Below are positions 46,801-56,977 of a DNA stretch of 64,000 nucleotides, in pieces. Positions within the stretch are counted from its first letter, which is position 1; each line of letters starts with the position of its first letter. Below the pieces are notes generated by a model. It was not told where the DNA came from. It did no database searches and worked only from the letters and a program-made list of their open reading frames with translations. Location: positions 1,054,001 to 1,118,000 of the forward strand of contig NZ_CP021781.1 in NCBI RefSeq assembly GCF_003290445.1, given 5' to 3'. Made by a program: the position numbers and the translations under genes. Source of the stretch: Francisella adeliensis (GTDB lineage: Bacteria > Pseudomonadota > Gammaproteobacteria > Francisellales > Francisellaceae).

Positions 46801-47440
46801 GTTGATCTCAAGTGCCTCTACAATTCATATAATAGTACTTTCTATTCATGAGTTTGTAAAGTACTTTTTCTATAAAACAAACAACATATAAAGTACCAAA
46901 ATTCATACTTAACTACACAATAAAACGCTTATTACATAAGCATTTTATTAATTTTATTAAAAAGTATACTTACAAATATTAATCATTCATTTAATAAAAT
47001 ATATGGTTAATATTTTGCCATCCAATAAGATTGTTAGCATAATACCAACCATGAAACAATCCACAAGCAATCACCTAAAAGAGATTTTTTGAGCGACTTA
47101 TTCTTTTTTCTAGCAAACCATACCCAAAACAGAAAAATCCAGACACTATAAGTCTAACTTATACTTCAAAACCCTTGCAAATAGGGCATTTTAGTAAAAA
47201 ATCAACCATCAAACAACCTTGCAATGATTTTAATATATTGTCAATACTTATTACTATAAGATTTTCTTATTAAGAAAAATATCCAGTATTTCCAAGGTTG
47301 AACGTAAGTTACAAACATATTCAAGACTATTTTATTTTTTTTTATCAGATAATATCTCCTTAAGTCATTCGTTATTAGAAATGATTGTGTTAAAGAAAGG
47401 ATATAGCCTTACTTTACATCTACGACCAAGGAGAACGCTT
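46801..47440. other. Long AT-rich non-coding region with repeated AGTACTT and a palindrome
   Basis: 640 nt with no credible gene. AGTACTT-like words recur at 46834-46840, 46860-46866 (palindromic AAGTACTT) and 46891-46897 (AAGTACC), near the start of the regulator gene. A near-perfect hairpin occupies 46919-46949: AATAAAA-C-GCTTAT, loop TAC, ATAAGC-A-TTTTATT, with one C:A mismatch. At 47050 a short frame starting MKQSTSNHL stops after 13 codons. No remnant of a known gene or insertion sequence is recognised. Confidence 0.45.
46919..46949. repeat. Long inverted repeat / hairpin
   Basis: A 14-bp arm with one mismatch, 3-nt loop: GCTTAT-TAC-ATAAGC inside AATAAAA/TTTTATT. The flanking A- and T-runs give it the look of a bidirectional intrinsic terminator, but no gene ends nearby, so function is open. 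Confidence 0.55.
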
Positions 47441-47803
47441 ATGTCTAAAAAATATTGTGTAATTAAAGAAAGCCAAAGAATGAGAACCTTACTAACAATC
47501 ATTAAGGCTCATTATGAGTCTGACAACAAAGATTCTCTTCAGGAGGTTAATTTAGAACATGTTTTAAACAATGTGGTAAATGAAGATATTAAAGGCATAA
47601 TAAAAAATGCTTGGCGTGATTTACAGATTACGACTGGCTTTGAGATTAGATTATTAGAAAATAACTGTAAAAAAAGCCTTATAAACAGATTATATAAAAA
47701 AACTGAAGATATGAGCTTTATTGTAACTTCAACTAATGACGACTTTTTCTCAAGAATCCAAGACTATAGCTCGCAAGTAGAGCTAAAACTCATAAACATC
47801 TAA
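47441..47803 (+). CDS. Orphan small protein of unknown function
   Basis: 120 aa from the ATG at 47441, chosen for AAGGAG at 47429-47434 (7 nt upstream); the frame opens 20 codons earlier but lacks such a site. The product is hydrophilic and Lys/Asn/Glu-rich ('MSKKYCVIKESQRMRTLL', 'NEDIKGIIKNAWRDLQITTGFEIRL', 'STNDDFFSRIQDY'), with no signal peptide or membrane segment, probably cytosolic. No family recognised. Standing alone in a gene-poor spot, it could be a recently acquired gene. Confidence 0.5.
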   Translation: MSKKYCVIKESQRMRTLLTIIKAHYESDNKDSLQEVNLEHVLNNVVNEDIKGIIKNAWRDLQITTGFEIRLLENNCKKSLINRLYKKTEDMSFIVTSTNDDFFSRIQDYSSQVELKLINI

Positions 47804-47904
47804 AAATAAATCTCTCAAAACGAACTCCCCAAACCTATCTAAAACCCATCATTTTGTCCAAAAAAGTGCATTAAACTTATCACATCTACAAACACCATTG
47901 TTCG

Positions 47905-47948
47905 CATAATATATATTATGTTAAATTGTATGCAATCTAATGATTGCA
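47905..47948. repeat. Perfect 16-bp palindrome and adjacent hairpin
   Basis: CATAATATATATTATG (47905-47920) is a perfect palindrome. Ten bases on, TGCAATC-TAAT-GATTGCA (47931-47948) forms a 7-bp hairpin. Both lie between the 3' ends of the orphan gene and mutT. The hairpin may stabilise mRNA ends; no T-run follows on either strand. Confidence 0.5.
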
Positions 47949-47982
47949 GACTATACATCCTACTCTGTTGTTTATTGCATAA

Positions 47983-48384
47983 TTATGAAAACCTATCTTG
48001 AAGCATCTCAACAACATCTAAACTACCTGGTAAGAAATCATACTCACTCAATTTAGATATACTGACTAATTTTAGTTTTTGTTTTTCTTTTGAGTATGGC
48101 TCACCACTAAAATCGCTCACTAAAAAAAACTCTAAGTTCGCTTTATCATTTTTATTATTAAAATACTGTTTTGTGTGAAATAACTCACATTTTTTAATAA
48201 TAATGCCTATTTCTTCATATGCTTCTCTAACAATACATTCTTTAGTTGTTTCATTTTTCTCTACTTTACCGCCAGGGAATTCCCAGTAATCACTGTATGT
48301 TTGATGCTTTTGCCTTTTGCTGATATAGACTTTATTATCATTATCATCTAGAATTACTGCTATTGAGGCATTAATTGTCGCCAT
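47983..48384 (-). CDS. mutT: 8-oxo-dGTP diphosphatase MutT-type Nudix hydrolase
   Basis: 133 aa. The Nudix box GX5EX7REUXEEXGU is complete at 39-61: 'GKVEKNETTKECIVREAYEEIGI', and 'SDYWEFPGGK' precedes it as in MutT. Removes oxidised guanine nucleotides. Divergent from yqgE by 34 nt. A broader NUDIX substrate is possible, but length and order fit MutT. Confidence 0.88.
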   Translation of the reverse strand: MATINASIAVILDDNDNKVYISKRQKHQTYSDYWEFPGGKVEKNETTKECIVREAYEEIGIIIKKCELFHTKQYFNNKNDKANLEFFLVSDFSGEPYSKEKQKLKLVSISKLSEYDFLPGSLDVVEMLQDRFS

Positions 48385-48418
48385 CTTACTAAAAATTTAT
48401 AGGTTATAACCAAATAAT

Positions 48419-49003
48419 ATGTTTCAAAACCACAAAAGTGAAGTCCTTTTAGCAACACCATTAGTTAAAAACGATATTATTTTCACAAAATCAGTAATAT
48501 ATCTTTGTCAAAATGACAGACATGGAGCTATGGGTTTAATTATAAATAAACCATTACCTGGCGAATCCTTAAAAGATGTATTTGAAGAGTTAAATATCGG
48601 TCATTCTAATACATTTGCTGAGATAGCTAATCACCCTCTTTATATGGGCGGTCCTATAAGCCCAAACAAAATTTTAATTCTTCATACTACAAATGGTAGA
48701 AACTATGACTCTACTATCAAACTAGATGAGGGGCTTGCTTTAACTGCATCTTTAGATATATTAGAAGATTTAGCTAACAATATTCTTCCTGAGTATTTTT
48801 TACCAGTAATTGGTTATAGTTGTTGGACTGCTGAACAACTTAGTGAAGAAATTAAAGGAAATGACTGGATAGTTACGACTAAATTGAGTAAAAAAATACT
48901 TTTTAACTATGAAAATGAATCTAAATGGCAAAAACATGTAGAGCATGCTGGATATAGTCTGCATAACTTAGACACACTTTTTGATAACATTGGGCATGGC
49001 TAA
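48419..49003 (+). CDS. yqgE: UPF0301/YqgE (AlgH) family protein
   Basis: 194 aa (E. coli 187). 'LLATPLVKNDIIFTKSVIYLCQNDRHGAMGLIINKP' and 'YMGGPISPNKILILHT' are family hallmarks, with 'GYSCWTAEQLSEEI'. Conserved, mostly unknown function. Its stop overlaps the ruvX start (TAATG), the conserved yqgE-yqgF order. Confidence 0.94.
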   Translation: MFQNHKSEVLLATPLVKNDIIFTKSVIYLCQNDRHGAMGLIINKPLPGESLKDVFEELNIGHSNTFAEIANHPLYMGGPISPNKILILHTTNGRNYDSTIKLDEGLALTASLDILEDLANNILPEYFLPVIGYSCWTAEQLSEEIKGNDWIVTTKLSKKILFNYENESKWQKHVEHAGYSLHNLDTLFDNIGHG

Positions 49004-49416
49004 TGTTTAAATCATACTTAGCTATAGATTATGGCAGAGCAAGAATTGGTATTGCTAGCGGCCAAATGATCACAAAAACAGCTAGTCCAGTTGGAACTGT
49101 TGAAGCATATGATGGTGAACCTAACTGGATAGAACTGGATAAAGTTATAAAACGCTGGAACCCATCAGACATAGTTGTAGGTCTACCTCTTGATACTAAT
49201 GATCTTGATACAGATATAACTCGAGATGCTAGAAATTTTGCGAAAATTATAGAAGAAAGATATGCTCCACGCCCTATTCATCTTATAAACGAAGCTTACT
49301 CTACTCGTGAAGCTAGGTGGCGTTTAGAGAGTGTTAAGAATAAAAAAGTTAGTCATGTTAAAGTTGATGCTATGGCAGCTTGTGTTATTTTAGAGACTTG
49401 GATGTCTGAGAACTAA
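49003..49416 (+). CDS. yqgF: Putative pre-16S rRNA nuclease YqgF (RuvX)
   Basis: 137 aa (E. coli 138). RNase H-like fold. 'LAIDYGRARIGIA' with first catalytic Asp, 'IVVGLPLDTND', 'HLINEAYSTREARWRL' and 'KVDAMAACVILETWM' with the final acidic residue. Implicated in 16S rRNA 5' end maturation. Coupled to yqgE. A weak AT hairpin (AAATATCT/AGATATTT) follows at 49437-49467. Confidence 0.94.
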   Translation: MFKSYLAIDYGRARIGIASGQMITKTASPVGTVEAYDGEPNWIELDKVIKRWNPSDIVVGLPLDTNDLDTDITRDARNFAKIIEERYAPRPIHLINEAYSTREARWRLESVKNKKVSHVKVDAMAACVILETWMSEN

Positions 49417-49536
49417 TCAAATATAAGCCCAATAATAAATATCTGAAGCTTTATTCTCTAGATATTTCATTCGTTTTCGCATAAAATTAATAGCTATATA
49501 TTTTCCATAATTTATCAAACTAGGCTTATATCAGCT

Positions 49537-51975
49537 ATGAACGAATATAATTTCACTAAAATCGAAGAAAATGCTCAAAAATTCTGGGCAGAAAATCAAA
49601 GTTTTAAAGCAGTAAAAGATGAAACTAAAGAAAAGTTTTATTGCCTTTCAATGCTTCCTTACCCAAGTGGCACACTTCATATGGGTCATGTAAGAAATTA
49701 TACTATAAGTGATGTAATTGCTCGCTATCAAAAAATGCAAGGAAAAAATGTACTTCACCCTATGGGTTGGGATGCATTTGGGCTACCTGCTGAGAATGCA
49801 GCCATTAAACATCAACGCTCACCACATGAATGGACTCGTAGTAATATAGAACACATGCGTAAACAATTTGCTAGTCTTGGTCTAGGATTTGATTGGTCAA
49901 GAGAAGTTGCTACTTGTGATGAAGATTATTACAAATGGGAACAGTGGTTTTTTATTCAACTTTATAAAAAAGGTTTAGCTTATCGTAAAAATTCTGTAGT
50001 AAACTGGGATCCTGTTGATCAAACAGTTTTAGCAAATGAGCAAGTTGTCGATGGTCGTGGCTGGAGATCTGGTGCTTTAGTTGAGAAAAAAGAGATTCCA
50101 CAATGGTTTTTAAAAATCACGGATTATGCTGATGGGCTACTACAAGATATAAATAAGCTTGATGGTTGGCCAGAAGCTGTTAAGACAATGCAAACAAACT
50201 GGATTGGTAAATCAAAAGGCTTAACAGTTTCATTTAAACTAGCAGATCATAATGAAAATATAGAAGTTTTCACTACTAGACCAGATACTCTTATGGGAGT
50301 AAGTTATCTAGCAATAGCTCCTGAACACCCTTTAGTATTAGAAGCTGGAAAGAAAAATTCCGAGCTTGCAGAATTTATTACAGAATGTAAAAAGTCATCT
50401 ACTATGGAGGCTGATTTAGCTACACAAGAAAAGAAAGGCTTTAAAACTGATATAACAGTTATTCACCCTATTTCTGGTGAAAAAGTAAATATTTGGGTCG
50501 CAAACTTTGTATTGATGAGTTATGGAACAGGTGCTGTAATGTGTGTACCTGCTCATGATCAAAGAGATTGGGAGTTTGCCAAAAAATACAATATAGCAAT
50601 CAAGCAAGTAATCACATCAAACGATAAGAAGTTAAAAGTAGACTTAGAAAAAGAGGCTTTTACTGAAAAAGGTATATTAATAAATTCAGGTGAATTTGAT
50701 GGGCTTAATTTCAAAAAATCTTATCAAGCCATAAAGAAAAAAATCTACGATGATAAAAAAGGTACAGAAACAACTAATTTTAGAATTCGTGATTGGGGCA
50801 TATCTCGTCAAAGATATTGGGGTTGCCCTATTCCGATGATTCATTGTGATAGTTGTGGTGTAGTACCTGAAAAAGAAGAAAATCTACCGGTAAAATTACC
50901 TACTAATATAACTCTTACAGAAGCAGGTTCTCCATTAAAAGATATGCCAGAATTTTTAGATGTAACTTGCCCTAAGTGTGGTGCTAAAGCAACAAGAGAG
51001 ACAGATACTTTTGATACATTCTTTGAATCATCTTGGTACTATGCTCGCTATACTTGCCCTACTGCCGAAGAAATGCTTGATGTTGAGGCAGATTACTGGC
51101 TGCCTGTAGATAAATACATTGGTGGTATTGAGCATGCTATTATGCACCTTTTATACGCTAGATTTTTTCATAAATTAATGCGTGACGAAGGTTTAATAAC
51201 ATCTAGTGAACCATTTGTAAATCTTTTGACTCAAGGGATGGTTTTAAAAGATGGTGCTAAAATGTCTAAATCAAAAGGCAACACTGTAGATCCACAATCA
51301 TTAATTGACGAATATGGCGCAGATACTGTTAGATTATTTAGTATGTTTGCTGCTCCACCTGAGCAATCTTTGGAATGGTCAGATAAAGGTGTTGAAGGCG
51401 CTAACAAGTTCTTACGCAAAATATTTAACTACTCTCAGTCAAATAAAGAATACTTTACCGCAAATAAAATTGTAGCCGAAAATTTATCTAAAGATGATAA
51501 AAAAGCTCGTTTTGAAATTCATAGCGCTCTCAAACAAGCTACTTTTGATTTTGATAAGAGTCAATTTAATACTGTAGTATCAGCGTGTATGAAAATTATT
51601 AATTCTTTGAATAACTATGAAGACTTATCAAGTGAAGTTAAAAGTGAAGGTTTTAATATATTACTAAGACTTCTATCTCCATTTGCACCTCACTTATGCC
51701 ATAATTTATGGACAGAACTAAACTTTGGAGATGATATTTTAAAAGCAAGCTTCCCACAGGTTGATAATGAAGCTCTAAAAAAAGATGACTTTCTTTTAAT
51801 TGTTCAGGTCAATGGTAAACTACGAGCTAAAATTGAATTAGATGCTAATTTGAGCAAACAAGATATTGAAAATAAAGTCTTAGCAGATCCTCAAATTAGC
51901 GAATATACTGATAACAAAGAAATAATTAAAATTATATATGTTCCACAAAAACTAATGAATATAGTAGTTAAGTAG
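49537..51975 (+). CDS. leuS: Leucyl-tRNA synthetase
   Basis: 812 aa class Ia synthetase. HIGH motif as '[14 protein letters not shown]', editing (CP1) domain ('[22 protein letters not shown]', '[19 protein letters not shown]'), '[13 protein letters not shown]' zinc/leucine-specific insertion region, KMSKS as '[14 protein letters not shown]', and C-terminal tRNA-binding domain. Shorter than E. coli (860) but all domains are visible. Followed by lptE after 7 nt. Confidence 0.97.
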   Translation: MNEYNFTKIEENAQKFWAENQSFKAVKDETKEKFYCLSMLPYPSGTLHMGHVRNYTISDVIARYQKMQGKNVLHPMGWDAFGLPAENAAIKHQRSPHEWTRSNIEHMRKQFASLGLGFDWSREVATCDEDYYKWEQWFFIQLYKKGLAYRKNSVVNWDPVDQTVLANEQVVDGRGWRSGALVEKKEIPQWFLKITDYADGLLQDINKLDGWPEAVKTMQTNWIGKSKGLTVSFKLADHNENIEVFTTRPDTLMGVSYLAIAPEHPLVLEAGKKNSELAEFITECKKSSTMEADLATQEKKGFKTDITVIHPISGEKVNIWVANFVLMSYGTGAVMCVPAHDQRDWEFAKKYNIAIKQVITSNDKKLKVDLEKEAFTEKGILINSGEFDGLNFKKSYQAIKKKIYDDKKGTETTNFRIRDWGISRQRYWGCPIPMIHCDSCGVVPEKEENLPVKLPTNITLTEAGSPLKDMPEFLDVTCPKCGAKATRETDTFDTFFESSWYYARYTCPTAEEMLDVEADYWLPVDKYIGGIEHAIMHLLYARFFHKLMRDEGLITSSEPFVNLLTQGMVLKDGAKMSKSKGNTVDPQSLIDEYGADTVRLFSMFAAPPEQSLEWSDKGVEGANKFLRKIFNYSQSNKEYFTANKIVAENLSKDDKKARFEIHSALKQATFDFDKSQFNTVVSACMKIINSLNNYEDLSSEVKSEGFNILLRLLSPFAPHLCHNLWTELNFGDDILKASFPQVDNEALKKDDFLLIVQVNGKLRAKIELDANLSKQDIENKVLADPQISEYTDNKEIIKIIYVPQKLMNIVVK

Positions 51976-51982
51976 GCGGATT

Positions 51983-52540
51983 ATGAAATTAAGTATTAAT
52001 AAATATATATTCGTGATGTTCTTTGCCCTAATAATTACAGCTTGCGGATTCCATGCCCGAGGAGTTGGTAATGTTGGCAGCTTTAGTAACTTTAGAGGAA
52101 TGAAAATTTGTATTAAGTCTAATAATTTTAGTAATTATGCTCGTGAATTACAAAGAAACTTAGTAGCATACAAAGCTATCATTGTTGAAGATGATGAAGA
52201 TGCTGATTATATAATCAATCTTCAGAGCGTTGTAAAAGATAACAAATTAATTAGTGTTGTAGGTGGTGCTTCAAACAATAACTATCAACTGATTTTAAGA
52301 ATGTCATATAATGTTGTTAAACCAAATGTAGAAGATCCTATAATACCTAATAAAACATTAGAGACAAGACAGTTCTGGCAGTCTAACTCAGGTATTGTAC
52401 TTTCACAAGCTAGTGAAGCAAATAGACAATATGTATATCTTCAAACTCAACTTATTAACAATATGCTTCAGCAAATTGCTATTCTACTCCCTAAAGTTGA
52501 CAATCAAAATACAGATGATTCTGAACAAGATACAGAGTAA
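51983..52540 (+). CDS. lptE: LPS-assembly lipoprotein LptE
   Basis: 185 aa. Signal peptide with lipobox 'ITAC' (Cys21), followed by 'GFHARGVGNV', the LptE start (CGFHLRG). LptE plugs LptD in the outer membrane to insert LPS. Strand-rich mature part ('DADYIINLQSVVKDNKLISVVG', 'YQLILRMSYNV'). Adjacent leuS-lptE order is widely conserved; holA, which follows in E. coli, is not here. Confidence 0.9.
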   Translation: MKLSINKYIFVMFFALIITACGFHARGVGNVGSFSNFRGMKICIKSNNFSNYARELQRNLVAYKAIIVEDDEDADYIINLQSVVKDNKLISVVGGASNNNYQLILRMSYNVVKPNVEDPIIPNKTLETRQFWQSNSGIVLSQASEANRQYVYLQTQLINNMLQQIAILLPKVDNQNTDDSEQDTE

Positions 52541-52589
52541 TCAAAAGTATTAATTTAATTAATCAAAAAATAAAAAAGGAACTATAAAT

Positions 52590-53768
52590 ATGCTAGAGAA
52601 CTTAAGAAATTATTACATGGGGCTTTCTGAGCATCATTTTTTGGCAACCTTCCTTAGTGTACTAACTATTTTTATAATAGTGCTATTTATATCCTATGTT
52701 GTTGGGTTTATAATCAATAAATCTATAGTAAAGTTTATAAAATCATTCCTTAATAGATCAGAGTCAAATCTTGCAAATATGCTTGTAAAATTTGATGTTT
52801 TTAAAAGATTATCTCATGTTGCACCAGGTATATTTATATACATAGGAGTGTCATTTGCAGAATTTCCAGGTCACGATTGGACTTTAACTTTTGTAAATGC
52901 CATTCAGTTAATAGCTCAAATTTATATAACTATTTCTATAATAAGATTTTTAGTATCTCTTGTTGATGCTATTTTTAGTTTTTTTCAAACACTTGCATAC
53001 TTTAAAAATCACTCTCTAAAAAGTTATGCCCAAATTATAAAAATAATACTATATTTCATTGCATTCATACTAGTTGTATCGCTATTGCTCAATAAGTCTC
53101 CAATAGCATTCCTTACTGGTTTAGGTGCTATGTCTGCAGTACTAATGTTAGTATTTAAAGACACTATACTAGGTTTTGTCACAAATATTCAGGTAGCTGC
53201 TTTAGATTTGGTTCGTGTTGGTGACTGGATTACGGTTCCAGCTGCTGGGGTTGATGGTGATGTAATGGAAGTTTCTATCAATACAGTAAAAATCCGTAAC
53301 TTTGATAAAACAATATCTACAATCCCTACATATAATCTTATTAGTAATAGCGTTCAAAACTGGCGTGGAATGCAAGAAACTGGTGGTCGTAGAATTAAGA
53401 GATCTATTAGCTTAGATATAGATACTATCAAGTTTTGTGATGGTGAACTTCTAGAAAAGCTAAAGAAAGAAGAGTATCTTAAAGATTTTGACTTTAGTAA
53501 AAAAACAACTAATGTTACTTTACTAAGAGCTTATATTGAAAATTATCTTCGTCAACACCCAAAAATTCATTTAGGCCTAACTTTCCTAATTAGAGAGCTT
53601 CAACCTACTGAAAAAGGTTTACCTGTCGAACTATATATTTTCACAAATGATACTAACTGGGTTAATTATGAAAAAATCCAAGCGGATATTTTTGACTTTA
53701 TATTTGCTAGCTTACCAGTTTTTGAGTTAAGAGCGTTTCAATCTATTAGTGGTAGAATTGATCAATAA
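52590..53768 (+). CDS. MscS-family mechanosensitive channel, YbdG-like
   Basis: 392 aa. Several N-terminal membrane helices (about 15-40, 75-95, 105-130, 150-180), then the pore helix and MscS beta domain: 'FLTGLGAMSAVLMLVFKDTILGFVTNIQVAALDLVRVGDWI', with 'VSINTVKIRNFDKTISTIPTYNLISNSVQNW'. Length and the 'GGRRIKRSISLDIDTI' segment resemble E. coli YbdG. It should act in osmotic downshift. Confidence 0.88.
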   Translation: MLENLRNYYMGLSEHHFLATFLSVLTIFIIVLFISYVVGFIINKSIVKFIKSFLNRSESNLANMLVKFDVFKRLSHVAPGIFIYIGVSFAEFPGHDWTLTFVNAIQLIAQIYITISIIRFLVSLVDAIFSFFQTLAYFKNHSLKSYAQIIKIILYFIAFILVVSLLLNKSPIAFLTGLGAMSAVLMLVFKDTILGFVTNIQVAALDLVRVGDWITVPAAGVDGDVMEVSINTVKIRNFDKTISTIPTYNLISNSVQNWRGMQETGGRRIKRSISLDIDTIKFCDGELLEKLKKEEYLKDFDFSKKTTNVTLLRAYIENYLRQHPKIHLGLTFLIRELQPTEKGLPVELYIFTNDTNWVNYEKIQADIFDFIFASLPVFELRAFQSISGRIDQ

Positions 53769-53941
53769 ATATTTCTATATTCTTTCTCTTACTAATTTTT
53801 TATATCTAAGCAATCCTATATATTTATCTCATGTTGCATAAATGACTTAACTTTCTTTTAATAAGGAATCTATATTCTTATTTATATATTTAATAACTTA
53901 TGAAATAATAACTCTCACCTTTATTTATAAACCAAACAACC

Positions 53942-55297
53942 ATGGAAGAACAAAATCAGTTAAAAAGAGATATATTAGCACGACATATAGTTATGATTTC
54001 GCTTGGAGGTACTATATCTGCTAGCTTTTTCTTAGGTGTAGGAAGTATTTTACATTCAGTAGGTGCTTTTGGAACTGTTTTAGGGTTTTTAATAGGTGGA
54101 ATAATCATGATGTTAGTTATGATTAGTCTAGCTGAAATGTCTATAGAAATGCCAATTAGTGGATCTTTCCAAGCTTATGCAACTAAATTCATATCACCCT
54201 ACTCTGGCTTTTTAACTGGTTGGTTATATCTTTTAAATTGGCTAACTGCAGCAGCTGGTAGCTTAGTTGCTGCTGGTATAATTTGTAACAACTTCTATCC
54301 TGGAATTAGCATTTGGCAATACTGCTTAGTTATAACTATTTTAATAAGTGCATTAAATTTTTGTGCTGTGAAAGTTTTTGCTGAGATAGAATTTTGGTTA
54401 GCTGGGATAAAGATACTAACTATAATTTTATTTATAATAATTGGAGTGTGCATAATAACTGGAATGCTCCATACAAATAAACCAATAGGAGGCTTAGTAA
54501 ATTTCTATACCGATGGACTTTTTCCAAATGGATATAAAGCCTTTTTATTTGGTTTGGTGATAATAGTTTGTACTTTTCAAGGAGCTGAATTAGTTGGAAT
54601 AGCTGCAGGTGAAACCAAAGACCCTGAGAAAAATATCCGCAAGGCTATAAAAAGTGTAGCTGTTAGAATTTTAGTATTTTTCGTACTCTCAACTTTTATA
54701 ATAGCTTACATAATACCTTATAAAGATTCTAGCGTTTCAAATACTCCTTTTGTCACAATACTACAATTAGTTAATATAAAATATATAGATACTATAATGC
54801 AGCTTGTAATTTTAACAGCTAGTTTATCCGCTATTAACTCATGTTTTTATACTTGTGCAAGACTTATGTGGTCAATGGCTAATGATAATCAGGCTCCAAA
54901 AATATTTTCAAAAATAAACAAACGAAGTGTCCCTGTTTATGGTGTCATATTTGTAGCTATACTTTCGCTTTTCTGCTTAGTCACAAAATTTGTTGGTGCT
55001 GAAAAGTTATTTATATTAGTTGTTTCATCATCTGGAATGGTTGGTTGTATGATATGGATTATAATTAGCTTATGCCATATATACTTCAGAAAAACATTAT
55101 CAAAAGAACAAGTAAATAATCTTAAGTTTAGAGCTTGGGCTTTCCCAATTATCCCTATATTAAGTATAGCTTTTAATTTATGTGTAATTTTAGGAATGTT
55201 ATGGGACCCTGATCAGAGAGTAGTTATATACTCAGGATTAGTGTTAATAGGTTTTTTCTCGATAATGTATAAAATATATTATAAAAAAAATAATTAG
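53942..55297 (+). CDS. Amino-acid permease of the APC superfamily
   Basis: 451 aa, 12 hydrophobic segments. 'ISLGGTISASFFLGVGSIL' (TM1, GGxI motif), 'AEMSIEMPISGSFQAYATKFISP' (TM2-3), 'CTFQGAELVGIAAGETKDPEKNIRKAIKS' (TM6 loop) are hallmarks of bacterial AAT-type permeases. It lacks recognised specificity markers. Its 3' end overlaps the hairpin of the dcd terminator. Confidence 0.9.
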   Translation: MEEQNQLKRDILARHIVMISLGGTISASFFLGVGSILHSVGAFGTVLGFLIGGIIMMLVMISLAEMSIEMPISGSFQAYATKFISPYSGFLTGWLYLLNWLTAAAGSLVAAGIICNNFYPGISIWQYCLVITILISALNFCAVKVFAEIEFWLAGIKILTIILFIIIGVCIITGMLHTNKPIGGLVNFYTDGLFPNGYKAFLFGLVIIVCTFQGAELVGIAAGETKDPEKNIRKAIKSVAVRILVFFVLSTFIIAYIIPYKDSSVSNTPFVTILQLVNIKYIDTIMQLVILTASLSAINSCFYTCARLMWSMANDNQAPKIFSKINKRSVPVYGVIFVAILSLFCLVTKFVGAEKLFILVVSSSGMVGCMIWIIISLCHIYFRKTLSKEQVNNLKFRAWAFPIIPILSIAFNLCVILGMLWDPDQRVVIYSGLVLIGFFSIMYKIYYKKNN

Positions 55298-55310
55298 TTT
55301 ATATAATTAT
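55283..55310 (-). terminator. Candidate intrinsic terminator after dcd (minus strand)
   Basis: ATAATTA (55290-55296) / TAATTAT (55304-55310) with a 7-nt loop, and a run of eight A on the plus strand (55283-55290), which is eight T after the hairpin on the minus strand. The stem is AT-only, so strength is doubtful. Confidence 0.4.
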
Positions 55311-55311
55311 C

Positions 55312-55878
55312 CTAGCACTTCGGCAAGGTAACACCTATTTGACCTTGGTATTTGCCACCCTTATCTGCATAAGAAGTCTCACAATCTTCATCTGATTGGA
55401 AAAATAACATTTGAGCAACACCTTCGTTAGCATATATTTTTGCTGGAAGTGGAGTTGTGTTTGAAAACTCTAAAGTTACATACCCTTCCCATTCTGGTTC
55501 AAGTGGTGTTACATTTACGATAATTCCACATCTAGCATAAGTAGATTTGCCTAGACAAACTACTAGAGTATCTCTAGGGATTTTGAATTTCTCAACAGTT
55601 CTAGCAAGTGCAAATGAATTTGGTGGAATAATGCAAACATCGCCTTTAAAATCAACGAAGTTTTTATCATCAAAATTTTTAGGGTCAACTATAGATGAGT
55701 TTATATTTGTGAAAATTTTAAATTCATCAGCACACCGTACATCATAACCATAACTAGAAGTTCCATAAGAAACTATCTTTTCACCATTCACTTGTTTAAT
55801 CTGACCTGCTTCAAAAGGCTCAATCATATCATGACCTTCTGACATTTTTTTTATCCACTTATCTGCTTTAATTGTCAT
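55312..55878 (-). CDS. dcd: dCTP deaminase
   Basis: 188 aa. '[33 protein letters not shown]' carries the catalytic Ser-Arg-Glu set, '[18 protein letters not shown]' and '[13 protein letters not shown]' complete the trimeric dUTPase-like fold. Makes dUTP for dTMP synthesis. Downstream of apbC by 29 nt on the same strand. Confidence 0.96.
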   Translation of the reverse strand: MTIKADKWIKKMSEGHDMIEPFEAGQIKQVNGEKIVSYGTSSYGYDVRCADEFKIFTNINSSIVDPKNFDDKNFVDFKGDVCIIPPNSFALARTVEKFKIPRDTLVVCLGKSTYARCGIIVNVTPLEPEWEGYVTLEFSNTTPLPAKIYANEGVAQMLFFQSDEDCETSYADKGGKYQGQIGVTLPKC

Positions 55879-55907
55879 TGTATTTTTTCTCCAAAAATTT
55901 TAATAAC

Positions 55908-56768
55908 TTAGTTTTCTAATTTAATTCCAATAGAATCCAAACTACTTGCCTTAGGTAGTTTTTCAATTTCATCTAATAAATTTTCTGCAATACTAATATA
56001 ACTAGTATTGATACTATCATCTTTTTCAAGACTAACATAAGGCTTACCAAGATCTGCATTTTCTCTTATCTTCTTATGTAATGGTAGGTTTCCTAAAAAT
56101 TCAACATTTTGTTTACCACATAATAAGTGAGCTCCATCTTCACCAAAAATATGATCATTGTGACCACATTTTGGACAAATGTAATAACTCATATTTTCAA
56201 TTATACCTAAGTTTTTTATACCAACTTTATCAAACATTGCAACTGCACGCCTAGCATCTATCAAGGATAAATCTTGTGGTGTAGTTACAATTACAGCTCC
56301 TGTAACAGGCATATTTTTTGAAATTGTTAGTTGTATATCACCCGTACCAGGAGGTAAATCTAAAAATAAATAATCTAAATCACCCCAATTAGTGTCATTA
56401 AGTAACTGCATTAATGCTCTAGAAACTATAGGCCCACGCCAGATTACTGCTGAATTAGGGTCTATAAGATTTCCTATAGAGATCATTTTTACACCATATT
56501 TTTCTAATGGCATAATTTTCTTTTTATCTGTAGTTTCAGGATTATCTTTTAAACCTAAAAGTGTTGGTTGGCTAGGTCCATAAATATCCGCATCTAATAC
56601 TCCTACTTTAGCTCCCATTTTTGCGAATGTTATAGCTAAGTTTGAAGTTACTGTAGATTTACCTACTCCACCTTTTCCAGATGCTACGAGGATTATATTT
56701 TTGATATTTGGAATTAGTTTTTTACCATCTTGAACTTTTCTTTTTATAGTATTTTCTATTTTAATCAT
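55908..56768 (-). CDS. apbC: Iron-sulfur cluster carrier ATPase ApbC/Mrp
   Basis: 286 aa P-loop ATPase. 'ASGKGGVGKSTVTSNLAITFA' (deviant Walker A, 31-38), 'VLDADIYGPSQPTLLG', 'LFLDLPPGTGDIQLTIS', and the cluster-binding CxxC in 'YICPKCGHNDHIFGEDG'. It binds and transfers [4Fe-4S] clusters. Unlike many homologues it has no N-terminal MIP18/DUF59 domain. Co-directional with dcd. Confidence 0.94.
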   Translation of the reverse strand: MIKIENTIKRKVQDGKKLIPNIKNIILVASGKGGVGKSTVTSNLAITFAKMGAKVGVLDADIYGPSQPTLLGLKDNPETTDKKKIMPLEKYGVKMISIGNLIDPNSAVIWRGPIVSRALMQLLNDTNWGDLDYLFLDLPPGTGDIQLTISKNMPVTGAVIVTTPQDLSLIDARRAVAMFDKVGIKNLGIIENMSYYICPKCGHNDHIFGEDGAHLLCGKQNVEFLGNLPLHKKIRENADLGKPYVSLEKDDSINTSYISIAENLLDEIEKLPKASSLDSIGIKLEN

Positions 56769-56977
56769 ATTTATTTAGCTCTATGAATATTTAAGCTACG
56801 CTGTGATAATTAGAAGCAATTATACTTTATAATATACGCTTAAAAAAGCATGATTTTCAAATGATCTAACGAGTAGATATTTATTTATACCATGACTAAT
56901 TAAGCTTTGAAGCTACTAGTAACTCCTGCAACTTATTACCTCGCTCTTCAACGCAATTTATAATGCTCAAAATATAT

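Noticed and set aside
47050-47091. Short frame starting MKQSTSNHL in the non-coding stretch
   Set aside because: Stops after 13 codons; neighbouring frames give no continuation, so no gene or pseudogene can be supported.
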